Positions 9,127 through 17,501 of a DNA stretch of 64,000 bases are shown piece after piece. Numbering within the stretch: the stretch's first letter is position 1; each line of letters begins with the position of its first letter. The translations under genes were made by a program, and so were the position numbers. This stretch comes from Burkholderia sp. Ac-20365. Its GTDB lineage: Bacteria > Pseudomonadota > Gammaproteobacteria > Burkholderiales > Burkholderiaceae. The stretch lies in contig NZ_JAAGPI010000033.1 of assembly GCF_017104715.1 (NCBI RefSeq), positions 1 to 64,000 of the forward strand, given 5' to 3'. The notes beneath the pieces were generated by a model. The model made no database searches. It saw only the letters and a list, made by a program, of their open reading frames with translations, and was not told where the DNA came from.

Positions 9127-9784
9127 TCGCTGGCATCCGCGTTTTGTTTTGCCTGCCTCACGCGTTGCCCCTGTGCGGGGCGGCACCTACTTTTCTTTGC
9201 CGCGGCAAAGAAAAGTAGGCAAAAGAAAGCCGCTGAACAACGCCAGTTCTTGTTCCCGCCTGAGGGCCCCCAACGGGTCCTCCGCTTCACACGGCGTTCT
9301 GCCATGCAATGCCCGTTGCCAGCGCTTTGAATCGGCGCATCACCCGCTTCACACTCCCGCGTCGCCACATGCGCGATCGCATCGCCCACGTTCTATAGCG
9401 GCAAACTGTGTGTCGGCTGTCGCGGCGTATGCGCTCCACTCCGGACTGAAAAACACGATCGGTGTCGTAAGAGCGCTGAGGTGTGAAGCACTACGACCGA
9501 CACACAGTTTGCCACCTGGGCGGCCGCAACCATTCGCTGCCGATGGCTGTGCTACGGGTGATTGACGCGGGTGAGGCGCTCATTCAAGGCGCTGGCAACG
9601 GGCATTGCATGGCAGAACGCCGTTTGAAGTGGAGGAACTGTTGGGGCCTTCAGGCGGAGGTCAAGAACGGGCGGTGTTAGCCCGCTTTCTTTGCTTACTT
9701 TCTTTGCGGCGGCAAAGAAAGTAAGTGCCGCCCCGCACAGGGGCGACGCGTGAAGCAGGCAAGACAAATCGCGGATGCCAGCGA
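9127..9784. repeat. Large palindromic repeat element, copy A
   Basis: About 658 bp whose two ends are inverted copies: TCGCTGGCATCCGCG at 9127 returns as CGCGGATGCCAGCGA at 9784, and the adjoining GCCCCTGTGCGGGGCGGCAC block also returns inverted. Inside the left end is a perfect 34-bp palindrome (9186-9219); its right counterpart is a near-perfect palindrome at 9694-9725. The block CCTGAGGGCCCCCAACGGGT near 9261 also recurs inverted near the right end. The centre is a 17-bp stem (9400-9416 with 9497-9513) around an 80-nt loop. Two further copies are at 15721 and 34928. No transposase-like frame is present. Confidence 0.9.
9400..9513. repeat. Central stem-loop of repeat copy A
   Basis: GGCAAACTGTGTGTCGG (9400-9416) pairs perfectly with 9497-9513. 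In the other two copies the CGG is AGG and the opposite arm changes to match, so pairing is kept. Confidence 0.85.
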
Positions 9785-9816
9785 CAAGCCAAGCAATCCA
9801 CCCCAGCGTCGCAAGA

Positions 9817-9884
9817 CAAAACCAAACCAAAACCAAACCCAAACCCAAACCCAAACCCAAAACCAAACCAAAACGAAAACCAGG
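9817..9884. repeat. CCAAAC/CCCAAA microsatellite tract next to repeat copy A
   Basis: About 68 bases made of irregular AAACC, AAAACC and AAACCC units, telomere-like in look. The same type of tract flanks the other repeat copies, on the opposite strand when on their left side. Confidence 0.85.
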
Positions 9885-9977
9885 GCCTCAGCACGCTTCC
9901 CGCCAATCAGCTAATATCGACATTCCCCTCAGAATTCCAGCCCGCGCGCGCAGCGCGCAAAAAACCAGGAACACAGC

Positions 9978-11426
9978 ATGGTCACATCGAGCAGCTACAC
10001 CGACACCCGCCTGTTGATCAACAACGAATGGTGCGATGCCGCCAGCGGCAAAACCATCGACGTCGTCAATCCCGCGACAGGCAAGCCGATCGGCAAGGTC
10101 GCGCACGCGGGCAAGGCCGATCTGGACCGCGCGCTGGAAGCCGCGCAAAAGGGCTTCGAAGCATGGCGCAAGGTGCCCGCCAACGAGCGCGCCACCACCA
10201 TGCGCAAGGCCGCCGGCTTCGTGCGCGAACGCGCCGACAACATCGCGCGCCTGATGACGCAGGAACAGGGCAAGCCGTTCGCGGAAGCACGCATCGAAGT
10301 GCTGTCGGCCGCCGACATCATCGAATGGTTCGCCGACGAAGGCCGTCGCGTCTACGGCCGCGTCGTCCCGTCGCGCAACCTGAACGCGCAGTCGCTCGTC
10401 ATCAAGGAACCGATCGGCCCCGTCGCCGCGTTCACACCGTGGAATTTCCCGGTCAATCAGGTGGTCCGCAAGCTGAGCGCCGCGCTCGCGAGCGGCTGCT
10501 CGTTCCTGGTTAAAGCACCCGAAGAAACGCCCGCATCGCCCGCGCAACTGCTGCAGGCATTCGTCGATGCAGGCGTGCCCGCCGGTACGGTCGGCCTCGT
10601 ATTCGGCGATCCCGCCGAGATCTCGAGCTACCTGATCCCGCATCCCGTCATTCGCAAGGTCACGTTCACGGGTTCGACGCCCGTCGGCAAGCAACTCGCC
10701 GCGCTCGCCGGCCAGCACATGAAGCGCGCAACGATGGAACTGGGCGGCCACGCGCCTGTGATCGTCGCGGAAGACGCGGACGTCGCGCTTGCTGTCAAGG
10801 CAGCGGGCGGCGCGAAGTTCCGTAACGCCGGCCAGGTCTGCATCTCCCCGACGCGTTTCCTCGTGCACAACAGCATCCGCGAAGAATTCGCGGCCGCGCT
10901 CGTCAAGCACGCGGAAAGCCTGAAGGTTGGCGACGGCCTCGCAGAAGGCACGCAACTCGGGCCGCTCGCCAACTCGCGCCGTCTGACGGCCATGGCCAGC
11001 ATCGTCGAGAACGCGCGCGCAACGGGCGCGAACATCGCCACGGGCGGCGAGCGCATCGGCTCGGAAGGCAACTTCTTTGCGCCGACCGTGCTGACGGACG
11101 TGACGCTCGAAGCCGACGTGTTCAACAACGAGCCGTTCGGCCCGATCGCAGCGATCCGCGGCTTCGACAAGCTCGAAGACGCGATCGCCGAAGCGAACCG
11201 CCTGCCGTTCGGTCTCGCGGGCTACGCGTTCACGAAGTCGTTCCGCAATGTGCACCTGCTGTCGCAGAACCTCGAAGTCGGCATGCTGTGGATCAACCAG
11301 CCCGCCACGCCGACGCCGGAAATGCCGTTCGGCGGCGTGAAGGATTCGGGCTATGGCTCGGAAGGCGGACCGGAAGCAATGGAAGCCTACCTTGTCACGA
11401 AGGCCGTCACGGTGATGGCCGTCTAA
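9978..11426 (+). CDS. NAD(P)-dependent aldehyde dehydrogenase, succinate-semialdehyde type
   Basis: A 482-residue aldehyde dehydrogenase most like the succinate/alpha-ketoglutaric semialdehyde group. Landmarks are FTPWNFPVNQV (cofactor/oxyanion Asn), FTGSTPVGKQLAA, general base Glu254 in ELGGHAPV, catalytic Cys288 in GQVCIS, and NNEPFGPI with the C-terminal PFGGVKDSGYGSEGG. It oxidises a short semialdehyde to the diacid, feeding the TCA cycle. It stands alone between repeat copy A and a terminator, so the pathway is not shown by neighbours. Confidence 0.92.
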   Translation: MVTSSSYTDTRLLINNEWCDAASGKTIDVVNPATGKPIGKVAHAGKADLDRALEAAQKGFEAWRKVPANERATTMRKAAGFVRERADNIARLMTQEQGKPFAEARIEVLSAADIIEWFADEGRRVYGRVVPSRNLNAQSLVIKEPIGPVAAFTPWNFPVNQVVRKLSAALASGCSFLVKAPEETPASPAQLLQAFVDAGVPAGTVGLVFGDPAEISSYLIPHPVIRKVTFTGSTPVGKQLAALAGQHMKRATMELGGHAPVIVAEDADVALAVKAAGGAKFRNAGQVCISPTRFLVHNSIREEFAAALVKHAESLKVGDGLAEGTQLGPLANSRRLTAMASIVENARATGANIATGGERIGSEGNFFAPTVLTDVTLEADVFNNEPFGPIAAIRGFDKLEDAIAEANRLPFGLAGYAFTKSFRNVHLLSQNLEVGMLWINQPATPTPEMPFGGVKDSGYGSEGGPEAMEAYLVTKAVTVMAV

Positions 11427-11819
11427 GGTCTTCTGCGCCTCGAGTCTGAACCTCGAAAGCAGCTGAACCGCCCGCCGCAATGGCGGGCGGTTTTCTTTGT
11501 CAGCACGCCGGTTCTTCCGACGAATCGAAAGCTGTTGGTAAAACTCCCGATTGGTGACAGCGCCACGCGCTCCTAGCATGGCGATCGATGCCGCGCGTGC
11601 GTGCATCGGAATGCTCATGCCGTTGCTTCGTTTTCAAACGCGGCAAATCGCTCCCGTTCTACTACTCACCGTACTTCCGCTGCAAGCTAGGCGCATGCAG
11701 TCATCCCGACGTTGCCCGAGCCGCGCGCGTGACAAGAAAAACGACAACGCACGACACGCAGCAAGGTGCCATTGCACCTGAGCGTCGTCGGTCACGTTAC
11801 GAGTCACTGGAGAGTTTCG
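11427..11819. other. Intergenic region, no gene seen
   Basis: 393 bases. A terminator occupies 11466-11496; the remainder shows no convincing reading frame or repeat and presumably holds the promoter of the next gene. Confidence 0.5.
11466..11496 (+). terminator. Rho-independent terminator of the aldehyde dehydrogenase
   Basis: AACCGCCCGCC (11466-11476) pairs with GGCGGGCGGTT (11482-11492) around GCAAT, followed by TTCTTTG. Confidence 0.88.
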
Positions 11820-12308
11820 ATGATTTTTCACGCGTCCATTCCCACGCAAAATCCTGAGCGCGTCGCGCGCACGCTCGCCGAGCTATGGGGCGGTTTTGCC
11901 GCGCCGTTTTCGCCATTTGAAGGCGCCTGGATGGCCGTCGCGGGCGACGATCGCGGCACGATCATCGAGACCTATCCGAGCAACCTGACGCTCACGCCGG
12001 GCGATACGCGCGAGCCGGTCGGGAAGCTGGCAACCTCACGCGCGCAATACAGCGGCTTTCATATGGCGGTGGCGTCGCCGTTGTCGGTCGAGCAGGTGAT
12101 CGCGATCGGCGAACGCGAAGGCTGGCGTGCGGTGCGCTGCACACGCGGCAACAACTTCTTCGACGTGATCGAACTGTGGATCGAAAACAGCACGCTGATC
12201 GAAGTCCTGACGCCGGAGATGCAGGCGCAGTATCTCGGCTTCGCGACGCCGGAAAATTTCCGCGCGATGGCGGAGCAAGCTTCCGCTTCTGTTGTTGCAC
12301 CGCAATGA
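11820..12308 (+). CDS. Uncharacterised 162-residue protein
   Basis: No confident family is recognised. The start is the ATG at 11820, preceded by GGAGAG; an upstream in-frame ATG at 11766 lacks a ribosome site. The protein is soluble with no signal peptide or membrane segment. It opens with MIFHASIPTQNPERVARTLAEL and has spaced aromatic/acidic motifs (FEGAWMAV, YSGFHMAVASPL, NFFDVIELWIEN) in a beta-alpha-beta pattern reminiscent of the vicinal-oxygen-chelate (glyoxalase-like) fold, including a His and a late Glu that could bind metal. That fold assignment is a guess. Directly followed by the DUF302 gene. Confidence 0.75.
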   Translation: MIFHASIPTQNPERVARTLAELWGGFAAPFSPFEGAWMAVAGDDRGTIIETYPSNLTLTPGDTREPVGKLATSRAQYSGFHMAVASPLSVEQVIAIGEREGWRAVRCTRGNNFFDVIELWIENSTLIEVLTPEMQAQYLGFATPENFRAMAEQASASVVAPQ

Positions 12309-12344
12309 CTACACTGCGGTGATGTGCCATCACCGGAGTACACG

Positions 12345-12761
12345 ATGACTGCCGCAGCGAAATGTCCCGCATCGGTTGCGATGTTCAGGAGCGAGCACGG
12401 CTTTTCAGTCACGGTGGCGCGCTTGCGCGGCCTGCTCGCCGACAAGGGCATGACGATTTTCGTCGATATCGATCAGGCCGACGCCGCCGCGCAGGTCGGC
12501 ATGACGCTGCGCCCGACGCGCCTGATCGTGTTCGGCAACCCCAAGGGCGGCACGCCTGCGATGCAGGCCAATCCGTGCGCGGCACTGCTGTTGCCGCTCA
12601 AGGCGCTCGTGTGGGAAGACGAAGCGCGCGCGACATGGCTCGCGATCGACGACATCACGAGTACGCTGGTGGACGGCTATGGACTCGAGGCGGCGCTCGT
12701 CGAACCGCTGGCGAAGGCGAAGGCATTGATCCAGATGGCGGCTGCGCGCGATCCTGCGTAA
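12345..12761 (+). CDS. DUF302 domain protein
   Basis: A 138-residue protein matching the DUF302 family: the segment MTIFVDIDQADAAAQVGMTL, then LRPTRLIVFGNPKGGTPAM and CAALLLPLKALVWED are the conserved strands. The family is widespread, small, and of unknown biochemical role, often linked to redox or metal stress. Start at ATG 12345 with GGAG eight bases upstream. It follows the uncharacterised 162-residue gene by 36 bases on the same strand, so the two may be co-transcribed. Confidence 0.85.
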   Translation: MTAAAKCPASVAMFRSEHGFSVTVARLRGLLADKGMTIFVDIDQADAAAQVGMTLRPTRLIVFGNPKGGTPAMQANPCAALLLPLKALVWEDEARATWLAIDDITSTLVDGYGLEAALVEPLAKAKALIQMAAARDPA

Positions 12762-12881
12762 GCACTGGCGCCGACCGTTCGACGCATAAGTGTCACGAAG
12801 CCTTGCGTGCGTGAAGCACGCGGGCGCGTTCGCGTCTACCATGACGCGTCGCCGCGCACGGCGCTCACGTTCACCACACTC

Positions 12882-13877
12882 ATGCAGCGGATGCGAATTC
12901 CAGGGTTGGCTTTTGCGTTGTCAATTTTCATCGGACTGTCGGGCTGCACGACGAGTCCGGCCGTCGCGCTGTCTCAGACGGTAAGCACGCGTGCTTTGCC
13001 CGCCCTGATCGCGCATCGCGGCGGCACGGCCGACTTTCCCGAGAACACGCTGACCGCCATCGAAGGCGCGCTCGCACATCATGCCGATGTGATCTGGCTC
13101 ACCGTGCAACTGAGCCGAGACGGCGTACCCGTGCTGTATCGCCCGAAAGACCTGTCGGCGTTGACCAACGCGAGTGGTCCAGCGGCGAACCTCACGGCTG
13201 CGGAACTGGCGCGTGTCAATGCGGGCTGGCAGTTCGAGACGATGCAGGCGCCTGGCGTCAAGCCGTATCGATCGAAACCCGTCGGCATACCGACACTCGA
13301 AGACGCGCTTCGCATCATTCCGCACGACGTACCCGTCGTACTCGACATGAAGGCGCTTCCTGCCGCGCCGCAGGCGGCTGCCGTCGCGCGTGTGCTCGAT
13401 GCGCTGAACGCGTGGCCGCGCGTTACGCTCTATTCGACGGAAGCCGAATACCAGACAGCATTCGCGCGCTATCCGCAGGCGCGCTTATTCGAATCGCGTG
13501 ATGCGACGCGCGAGCGGCTCTTTGGCGTCGCGCTGACGGGGCAATGCGACGTGCCGCGAGCAGGAACGCGTGCGGGCTTCGAACTGGGCCGCAAGGTCGA
13601 ACTGATCGAGCGCTTCACGCTCGGCGAAGGCCGTTCGACGTTCGTTGCGCGCACATGGACACCCGCATCGGTGCAATGCTTTCGACGTGCCGCCGACACC
13701 TGGCTGGTCGCCTTCGCCGTGAACGACGAGGCCGCTTATCGCGAAGCTGCGTGTCTGCACATGGATGCCGTGCTGGTCGATTCGCCGCAATCGATGTCGC
13801 GCGTGCGGGCCGCGTTGCAGGCCGCCCAGCAGACGCTCGATTGCAGCAGTGCTGACAATGGCGGCGGCACGCACTGA
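12882..13877 (+). CDS. Glycerophosphodiester phosphodiesterase-like lipoprotein with degenerate active site
   Basis: A 331-residue secreted protein. Residues 1-22 are a lipoprotein signal (FIGLSGC, Cys22 as likely lipid anchor). The GDPD barrel is recognisable: LIAHRGGTADFPENTL near 45-60, then GIPTLEDAL. But where family members have GxELDVxLTxDGxxVxxHD the protein has VIWLTVQLSRDGVPVLYRP: the metal ligands Glu and Asp are Trp and Thr, and the catalytic His-Asp is Arg-Pro. It is therefore probably not a standard phosphodiesterase. The ATG at 12882 is chosen because it gives an intact signal; the ribosome site is weak and 12891 is an alternative. Confidence 0.8.
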   Translation: MQRMRIPGLAFALSIFIGLSGCTTSPAVALSQTVSTRALPALIAHRGGTADFPENTLTAIEGALAHHADVIWLTVQLSRDGVPVLYRPKDLSALTNASGPAANLTAAELARVNAGWQFETMQAPGVKPYRSKPVGIPTLEDALRIIPHDVPVVLDMKALPAAPQAAAVARVLDALNAWPRVTLYSTEAEYQTAFARYPQARLFESRDATRERLFGVALTGQCDVPRAGTRAGFELGRKVELIERFTLGEGRSTFVARTWTPASVQCFRRAADTWLVAFAVNDEAAYREAACLHMDAVLVDSPQSMSRVRAALQAAQQTLDCSSADNGGGTH

Positions 13878-13890
13878 TGCGCGTGCGTGT

Positions 13891-14421
13891 TTACTGTCCG
13901 CCGGGATTCGCCGCAATCGCTTTCGCCAGCAACGCTTCGAGCTTGTCGGGGCTCGCCAGCCCCGTAATCGCGCCGACCTTGCGCCCGTTGCCGTCATAGA
14001 CGACGGTGAACGGCACGGCGCCACGCGTATCGCCTTCGCGCAGCATGATCGCGATGCCGCCCATGCCCGCGATATAGAGCGGGTAATTCATGCCGTAGTC
14101 GTGCGCGAACGTACGCACGGCTGCCGCCTCATCGAGCGCGACGCCGATGAACTGCGCCTTGCCGCGATACGCGTTCTGCAGCGCGATGAACTCGGGGACT
14201 TCGGTTCGGCACGGCCCGCACCACGGCGCCCAGAAGTTGACGACGAGCACCTGTCCGCGATAGCGATCGAGCGATTCGAGTTTGCCGTCGAGCGGCTGCA
14301 ACTGTGTCTGATAGATGACAGCGGCTGCGGGCGTAGCGGCGAATGAGGGCGCGGCGGCGCACGAGAAGACCACAGCAATTGACGCGGCAAAGCGCGCGAG
14401 CGTCGATGAGACCAACTTCAT
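13891..14421 (-). CDS. TlpA-family periplasmic thiol-disulfide oxidoreductase
   Basis: A 176-residue exported thioredoxin-fold protein. Residues 1-29 are a signal peptide (cleavage near SFA-ATP). The redox motif WCGPC sits in VVNFWAPWCGPCRTEVPEF, and the cis-Pro loop is GAVPFTVVYD. TlpA/ResA-type proteins reduce periplasmic disulfides, for example in cytochrome c maturation. The ATG at 14421 gives a compact signal peptide; an in-frame ATG at 14439 is a possible start. The gene is convergent with the phosphodiesterase-like gene (13 bases apart) and divergent from the TehA-like gene. Confidence 0.88.
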   Translation of the reverse strand: MKLVSSTLARFAASIAVVFSCAAAPSFAATPAAAVIYQTQLQPLDGKLESLDRYRGQVLVVNFWAPWCGPCRTEVPEFIALQNAYRGKAQFIGVALDEAAAVRTFAHDYGMNYPLYIAGMGGIAIMLREGDTRGAVPFTVVYDGNGRKVGAITGLASPDKLEALLAKAIAANPGGQ

Positions 14422-14680
14422 GTCTGACGAAATCTCCATAACGGAAACGGGAGCGCCGAGGATACGAACGGCTGCGCACGCGGCCTATGCTCAGGCGGCT
14501 CATCTTCATGCCCGATCGGCTCATCGGATGATGGCGGCGGCTTCGCCGCGGGCTAATGATCCGATCGAGCATGTTGTCGAGACGGCCCGGCATTCGCGAG
14601 GAGGGGGCGTCGCCTCTAAAGTGCGTTCCATCGCGCATCGCAGTCGCAACCGTCTGCGGCGCATGGACGAGGAGAGTGAC

Positions 14681-15661
14681 ATGCAAGCGAAGACAAACGA
14701 TACGGTGATGCCCGCTTCCTTCTTCGGCATTGCCGTTGGTTCACTGGCGCTCGCGAACGCGTGGCGCGTCGCGGCGCGGATCTGGGATGTGCCGCACGGC
14801 ATCGTCGATACGCTGACGATTGCGGCGCTCGCCGTGTGGGTGATCGTGCTTGCCGCCTATGCGCGCAAATGGGTCGTGCAGCGCGAGCAGGCGCAGGCGG
14901 AATGGCAGCATCCGTTGCAATCGTCGTTTATCGCATTGGGGCCGACGTCGAGTTTGCTTGCGGCGCTTGCGCTGGCTAACTATTCGCATACTGCCGGGCT
15001 TGTCGTATTTGCTGTGGCTGTTGTCGTGCAGCTTGCGGTCGGGGTTCATTTGCAAGGGCGCGTCTGGCAGGGCGGGCGCAATCCGGAACTGACGACGCCG
15101 GCTATTTATCTGCCTGCGGTGGCGCCGAGTTTTGTTGCGGCGACGGCGGCTGCATCGTTTGGCTGGCAGCAGGTTGGGATGCTGTTTTTTGGCGCGGGGA
15201 TGTTGTCGTGGCTCGCGATCGAATCGGTGATTTTGCATCGTGCGGCTGTGCATACGCCGTTGCCTGAGGCGCTGCGGCCTGTGCTGGGTATCCAGGTGGC
15301 GCCGCCTGTGGTTGGGGGTGTTGCATATATGAGTGTCACGCACGGCGTGCCGGATCTGTTTGCGTTTGCGCTGCTTGGGTATGGGATTTATCAGGCTTTG
15401 TTGATGTTTCGTTTGTTGCCCTGGATTCGTCGTCAGCCGTTTGCGCCTTCTTACTGGGCTTTCACTTTTGGCGCTGCCGCGTTGCCGACGCTGGCCATGC
15501 GGATTGTTGAGCGCGGGGCGACGGGGGAGGTTGAGTGGATTGCTGTTGGGCTTTTTGTTGTTGCTAATGGCGTTGTTGGGGCGATTGCCTGGAAGACGAT
15601 GAGTGCATGGGTTGCGGGGCGGTTGTTGCCGAGAGTTGAGGTGGTGCCGGTGGCGCGGTGA
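14681..15661 (+). CDS. tehA: TehA/SLAC1-type anion channel or C4-dicarboxylate transporter
   Basis: A 326-residue membrane protein of the tellurite-resistance/dicarboxylate transporter (TDT) family. It starts MPASFFGIAVGSLALANAW after a short leader, and has about ten hydrophobic segments, as TehA does. The family conducts anions; tellurite resistance is seen only on overexpression in E. coli. Start at ATG 14681 with GAGGAG six bases upstream; the frame is open further upstream but without a better signal. Base composition turns less GC-rich with many TTG/TTT codons near the 3' end, and repeat copy B with a TTTGGG tract begins immediately after the TGA. Confidence 0.88.
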   Translation: MQAKTNDTVMPASFFGIAVGSLALANAWRVAARIWDVPHGIVDTLTIAALAVWVIVLAAYARKWVVQREQAQAEWQHPLQSSFIALGPTSSLLAALALANYSHTAGLVVFAVAVVVQLAVGVHLQGRVWQGGRNPELTTPAIYLPAVAPSFVAATAAASFGWQQVGMLFFGAGMLSWLAIESVILHRAAVHTPLPEALRPVLGIQVAPPVVGGVAYMSVTHGVPDLFAFALLGYGIYQALLMFRLLPWIRRQPFAPSYWAFTFGAAALPTLAMRIVERGATGEVEWIAVGLFVVANGVVGAIAWKTMSAWVAGRLLPRVEVVPVAR

Positions 15662-15690
15662 GGTTTGGGTTTGGGTTTGGGTTTGGGTTT
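15662..15690. repeat. GGTTTG microsatellite tract left of repeat copy B
   Basis: Nearly five uninterrupted 6-bp GTTTGG units starting two bases after the tehA stop codon. Confidence 0.9.
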
Positions 15691-15720
15691 GTCTTGCGAC
15701 GCTTCGGTTTGCTTGTGTTT

Positions 15721-16380
15721 TCGCTGGCATCCGCGATTTGTCGTGCCTGCTTCACGCGTTGCCCCTGTGCGGGGCGGCACCTACTTTTCTTTGCCGCGGC
15801 AAAGAAAAGTAGGCAAAAGAAAGCCGCTGAACACCGGTAGTTCTTGTTCCCGCCTGAGGGCCCCCGACGGGTCCTCTCCTTCATGCGGCGCCGCTCTTCT
15901 CGACGCCCGCTGCCAACGCTTCGAATTGGCTCATCACCCGCTTCACACTCCCGCGTCGCCACACGCGCGATCGCATCGCGCACGTTCTATAGTGGCAAAC
16001 TGTGTGTAGGCTTTCGCGCCGTATGCGCTGCACTCCGGACTGAAAAGCACGATCGGTGTCGTAAGCGCGCTGACTTGTGAAGCACTACGACCTACACACA
16101 GTTTGCCACCTGGGCGGCCGTAGTCATTCGCTGCTGCTGGCAGTTGTACGGGTGTTTGAAGCGGGTGAGGCACCGGTTCGAAGCGCTGGCAACGGGCATT
16201 GAGTGGGCAGAACGCCGTGTGAAGCAGAGGACCCGTTGGGGGCCCTCAGGCGGCGGTCAAGAACGGGCGGTGTTAGCCCGCTTTCTTTGCTTACTTTCTT
16301 TGCGGCGGCAAAGAAAGTAAGTGCCGCCCCGCACAGGGGCAACGCGTGAACCAGGCAAAACATCACGCGGATGCCAGCGA
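15721..16380. repeat. Large palindromic repeat element, copy B
   Basis: 660 bp, collinear with copy A: same inverted ends (TCGCTGGCATCCGCG at 15721, its complement ending at 16380), same terminal palindromes, same central stem (15994-16010 with 16091-16107). Weaker similarity extends outwards to GTCTTGCGACGC at 15691 and to CATCACAAGAC ending at 16423, so the full unit may be about 730 bp. Its right end lies five bases from the LysR stop codon. Confidence 0.9.
15994..16107. repeat. Central stem-loop of repeat copy B
   Basis: GGCAAACTGTGTGTAGG (15994-16010) pairs perfectly with 16091-16107 around an 80-nt loop. Compared with copy A both arms carry the matching base change. Confidence 0.85.
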
Positions 16381-16427
16381 CAACACAAGCAAACCAAACC
16401 AAACCAAACCAGCATCACAAGACAAAC

Positions 16428-17345
16428 CTATTGAGTCTTCCGATCCCACCCCTTAAGACTAACAGTCAAAAACTGCGCAAACCCATCCGCCGGCGGCGAC
16501 AACGACCGATCGACGGGTCGATAGATACACACCTGACGAATGGTTTCAGGCTCAACAACCCGCCGCATCGCAAGCCCAAACGTCTGCGCGAGCGGCTTGA
16601 CATAGAGAGGCGCGAGCGTCACAGCAAGCCCTTGCGCAGCAAGCCCAAACGCGGTAGTCACATTATCGACCACCTCAACAGGCGCGATACGCGAATCCGA
16701 AGGCTGATCGGCCAGCATCTGCGCGACGCTAGCTTCATGATCCCGACCCGTCGCAATGATCGGCGTGCCGCGCAAATCGGACCATCGCAAGCGTCGTTTG
16801 CGAGCCAGCGGATGATGCTCCGCACACCACAGCACCCACGGGCTGCTAAAAACCGCTTCGCGCTGTACGCGGTCCCCCGTCGCGCGATCGGGGCCCACAG
16901 CAAGATCGACGTCGCCGCTTGCCACGCGCTCCACCAGCTGCTCGACAACCGTATCCACCACACGCACCACGACCTTCGGCTTCTGCGCAGCATAAGCTGC
17001 AATGGCGAACGGAATAGCCGTGCTCGCAAGCACCAGCGGCGCGCCCACCCGCACGATGCCCGCCGCGCGGTTGCGGATGTCGCTCGCGGTCTGCTCCGCG
17101 GCGCGGAGGTATCGCAGCACGGATTCGGCAGAAGAGAGAAAATCACGGCCAGCCGTCGAAAGACTCACGCGCCGCGTGGTGCGATCGAACAGCCGGAAGC
17201 CAAGCTCGCGCTCCAGCTCCGCCAGCAACTGGCTCACAGCGGACGAGGTCAAGCCCAGCCGCTGCGCTGCCGCAGCAATGCCGTTCTGATCGACGATCGC
17301 GAGAAACGCCTCGAATTGGCGTATGGTGACGCGGGTAAGAGCCAT
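16428..17345 (-). CDS. LysR-family transcriptional regulator
   Basis: A 305-residue LysR regulator. The winged helix-turn-helix covers residues 5-63 (FEAFLAIVDQNGIAAAAQRL, then SAVSQLLAELERELGFRLFDR), followed by a linker and the two-lobed co-inducer domain. It is transcribed divergently from the aromatic aminotransferase gene across a 156-bp gap, the usual LysR arrangement, so it probably controls the aminotransferase-aldolase-reductase row in response to a pathway intermediate. Its stop lies against the right end of repeat copy B. Confidence 0.92.
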   Translation of the reverse strand: MALTRVTIRQFEAFLAIVDQNGIAAAAQRLGLTSSAVSQLLAELERELGFRLFDRTTRRVSLSTAGRDFLSSAESVLRYLRAAEQTASDIRNRAAGIVRVGAPLVLASTAIPFAIAAYAAQKPKVVVRVVDTVVEQLVERVASGDVDLAVGPDRATGDRVQREAVFSSPWVLWCAEHHPLARKRRLRWSDLRGTPIIATGRDHEASVAQMLADQPSDSRIAPVEVVDNVTTAFGLAAQGLAVTLAPLYVKPLAQTFGLAMRRVVEPETIRQVCIYRPVDRSLSPPADGFAQFLTVSLKGWDRKTQ

Positions 17346-17501
17346 CCGTCGATTCTAAAGCGAAACTTACGAATCATCCAAAATCGATTGATTGTGACTG
17401 CGCGCGCTTTTCGACACACTGTTTCGCACACGCCGGCTTTTGCCAGCATGACCTCTCGCAGCATCGAGCAACATCCAGCACATATAGATAGAGACAACAT
17501 C

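Larger units (their letters stand above)
9080..9977. other. Gene-free interval occupied by repeat copy A
   Basis: Almost the whole 898 bases is the palindromic repeat element and its flanking tracts, listed separately. Short open frames here are products of the repeat; matching frames recur in the other copies without conserved start or codon bias. Confidence 0.75.
15662..16427. other. Gene-free interval occupied by repeat copy B
   Basis: 766 bases filled by the microsatellite, the palindromic element, and a right-hand CCAAAC tract at 16390-16411. No credible gene. Confidence 0.75.

Noticed and set aside
9186..9219. Reading the 34-bp palindrome as an ordinary transcription terminator of the thioesterase
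   Set aside because: It has no T tract after the stem and belongs to a larger conserved element with the same palindrome at the other end and in all copies.
9076..9866. Small proteins such as those starting MPPRTGATREAG inside the repeat copies
   Set aside because: Their sequence comes from the palindromic ends, appears on both strands and in all copies, and breaks into the microsatellite tract; no ribosome site.
14315..14680. Upstream 122-codon extension of the TehA-like frame
   Set aside because: Overlaps the TlpA-like gene on the opposite strand and has no membrane or family features; GAGGAG supports 14681.
16371..17501. N-terminal extension of the aminotransferase frame by 377 codons
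   Set aside because: It lies antisense to the LysR gene and lacks coding signs; homologues start at 17502.
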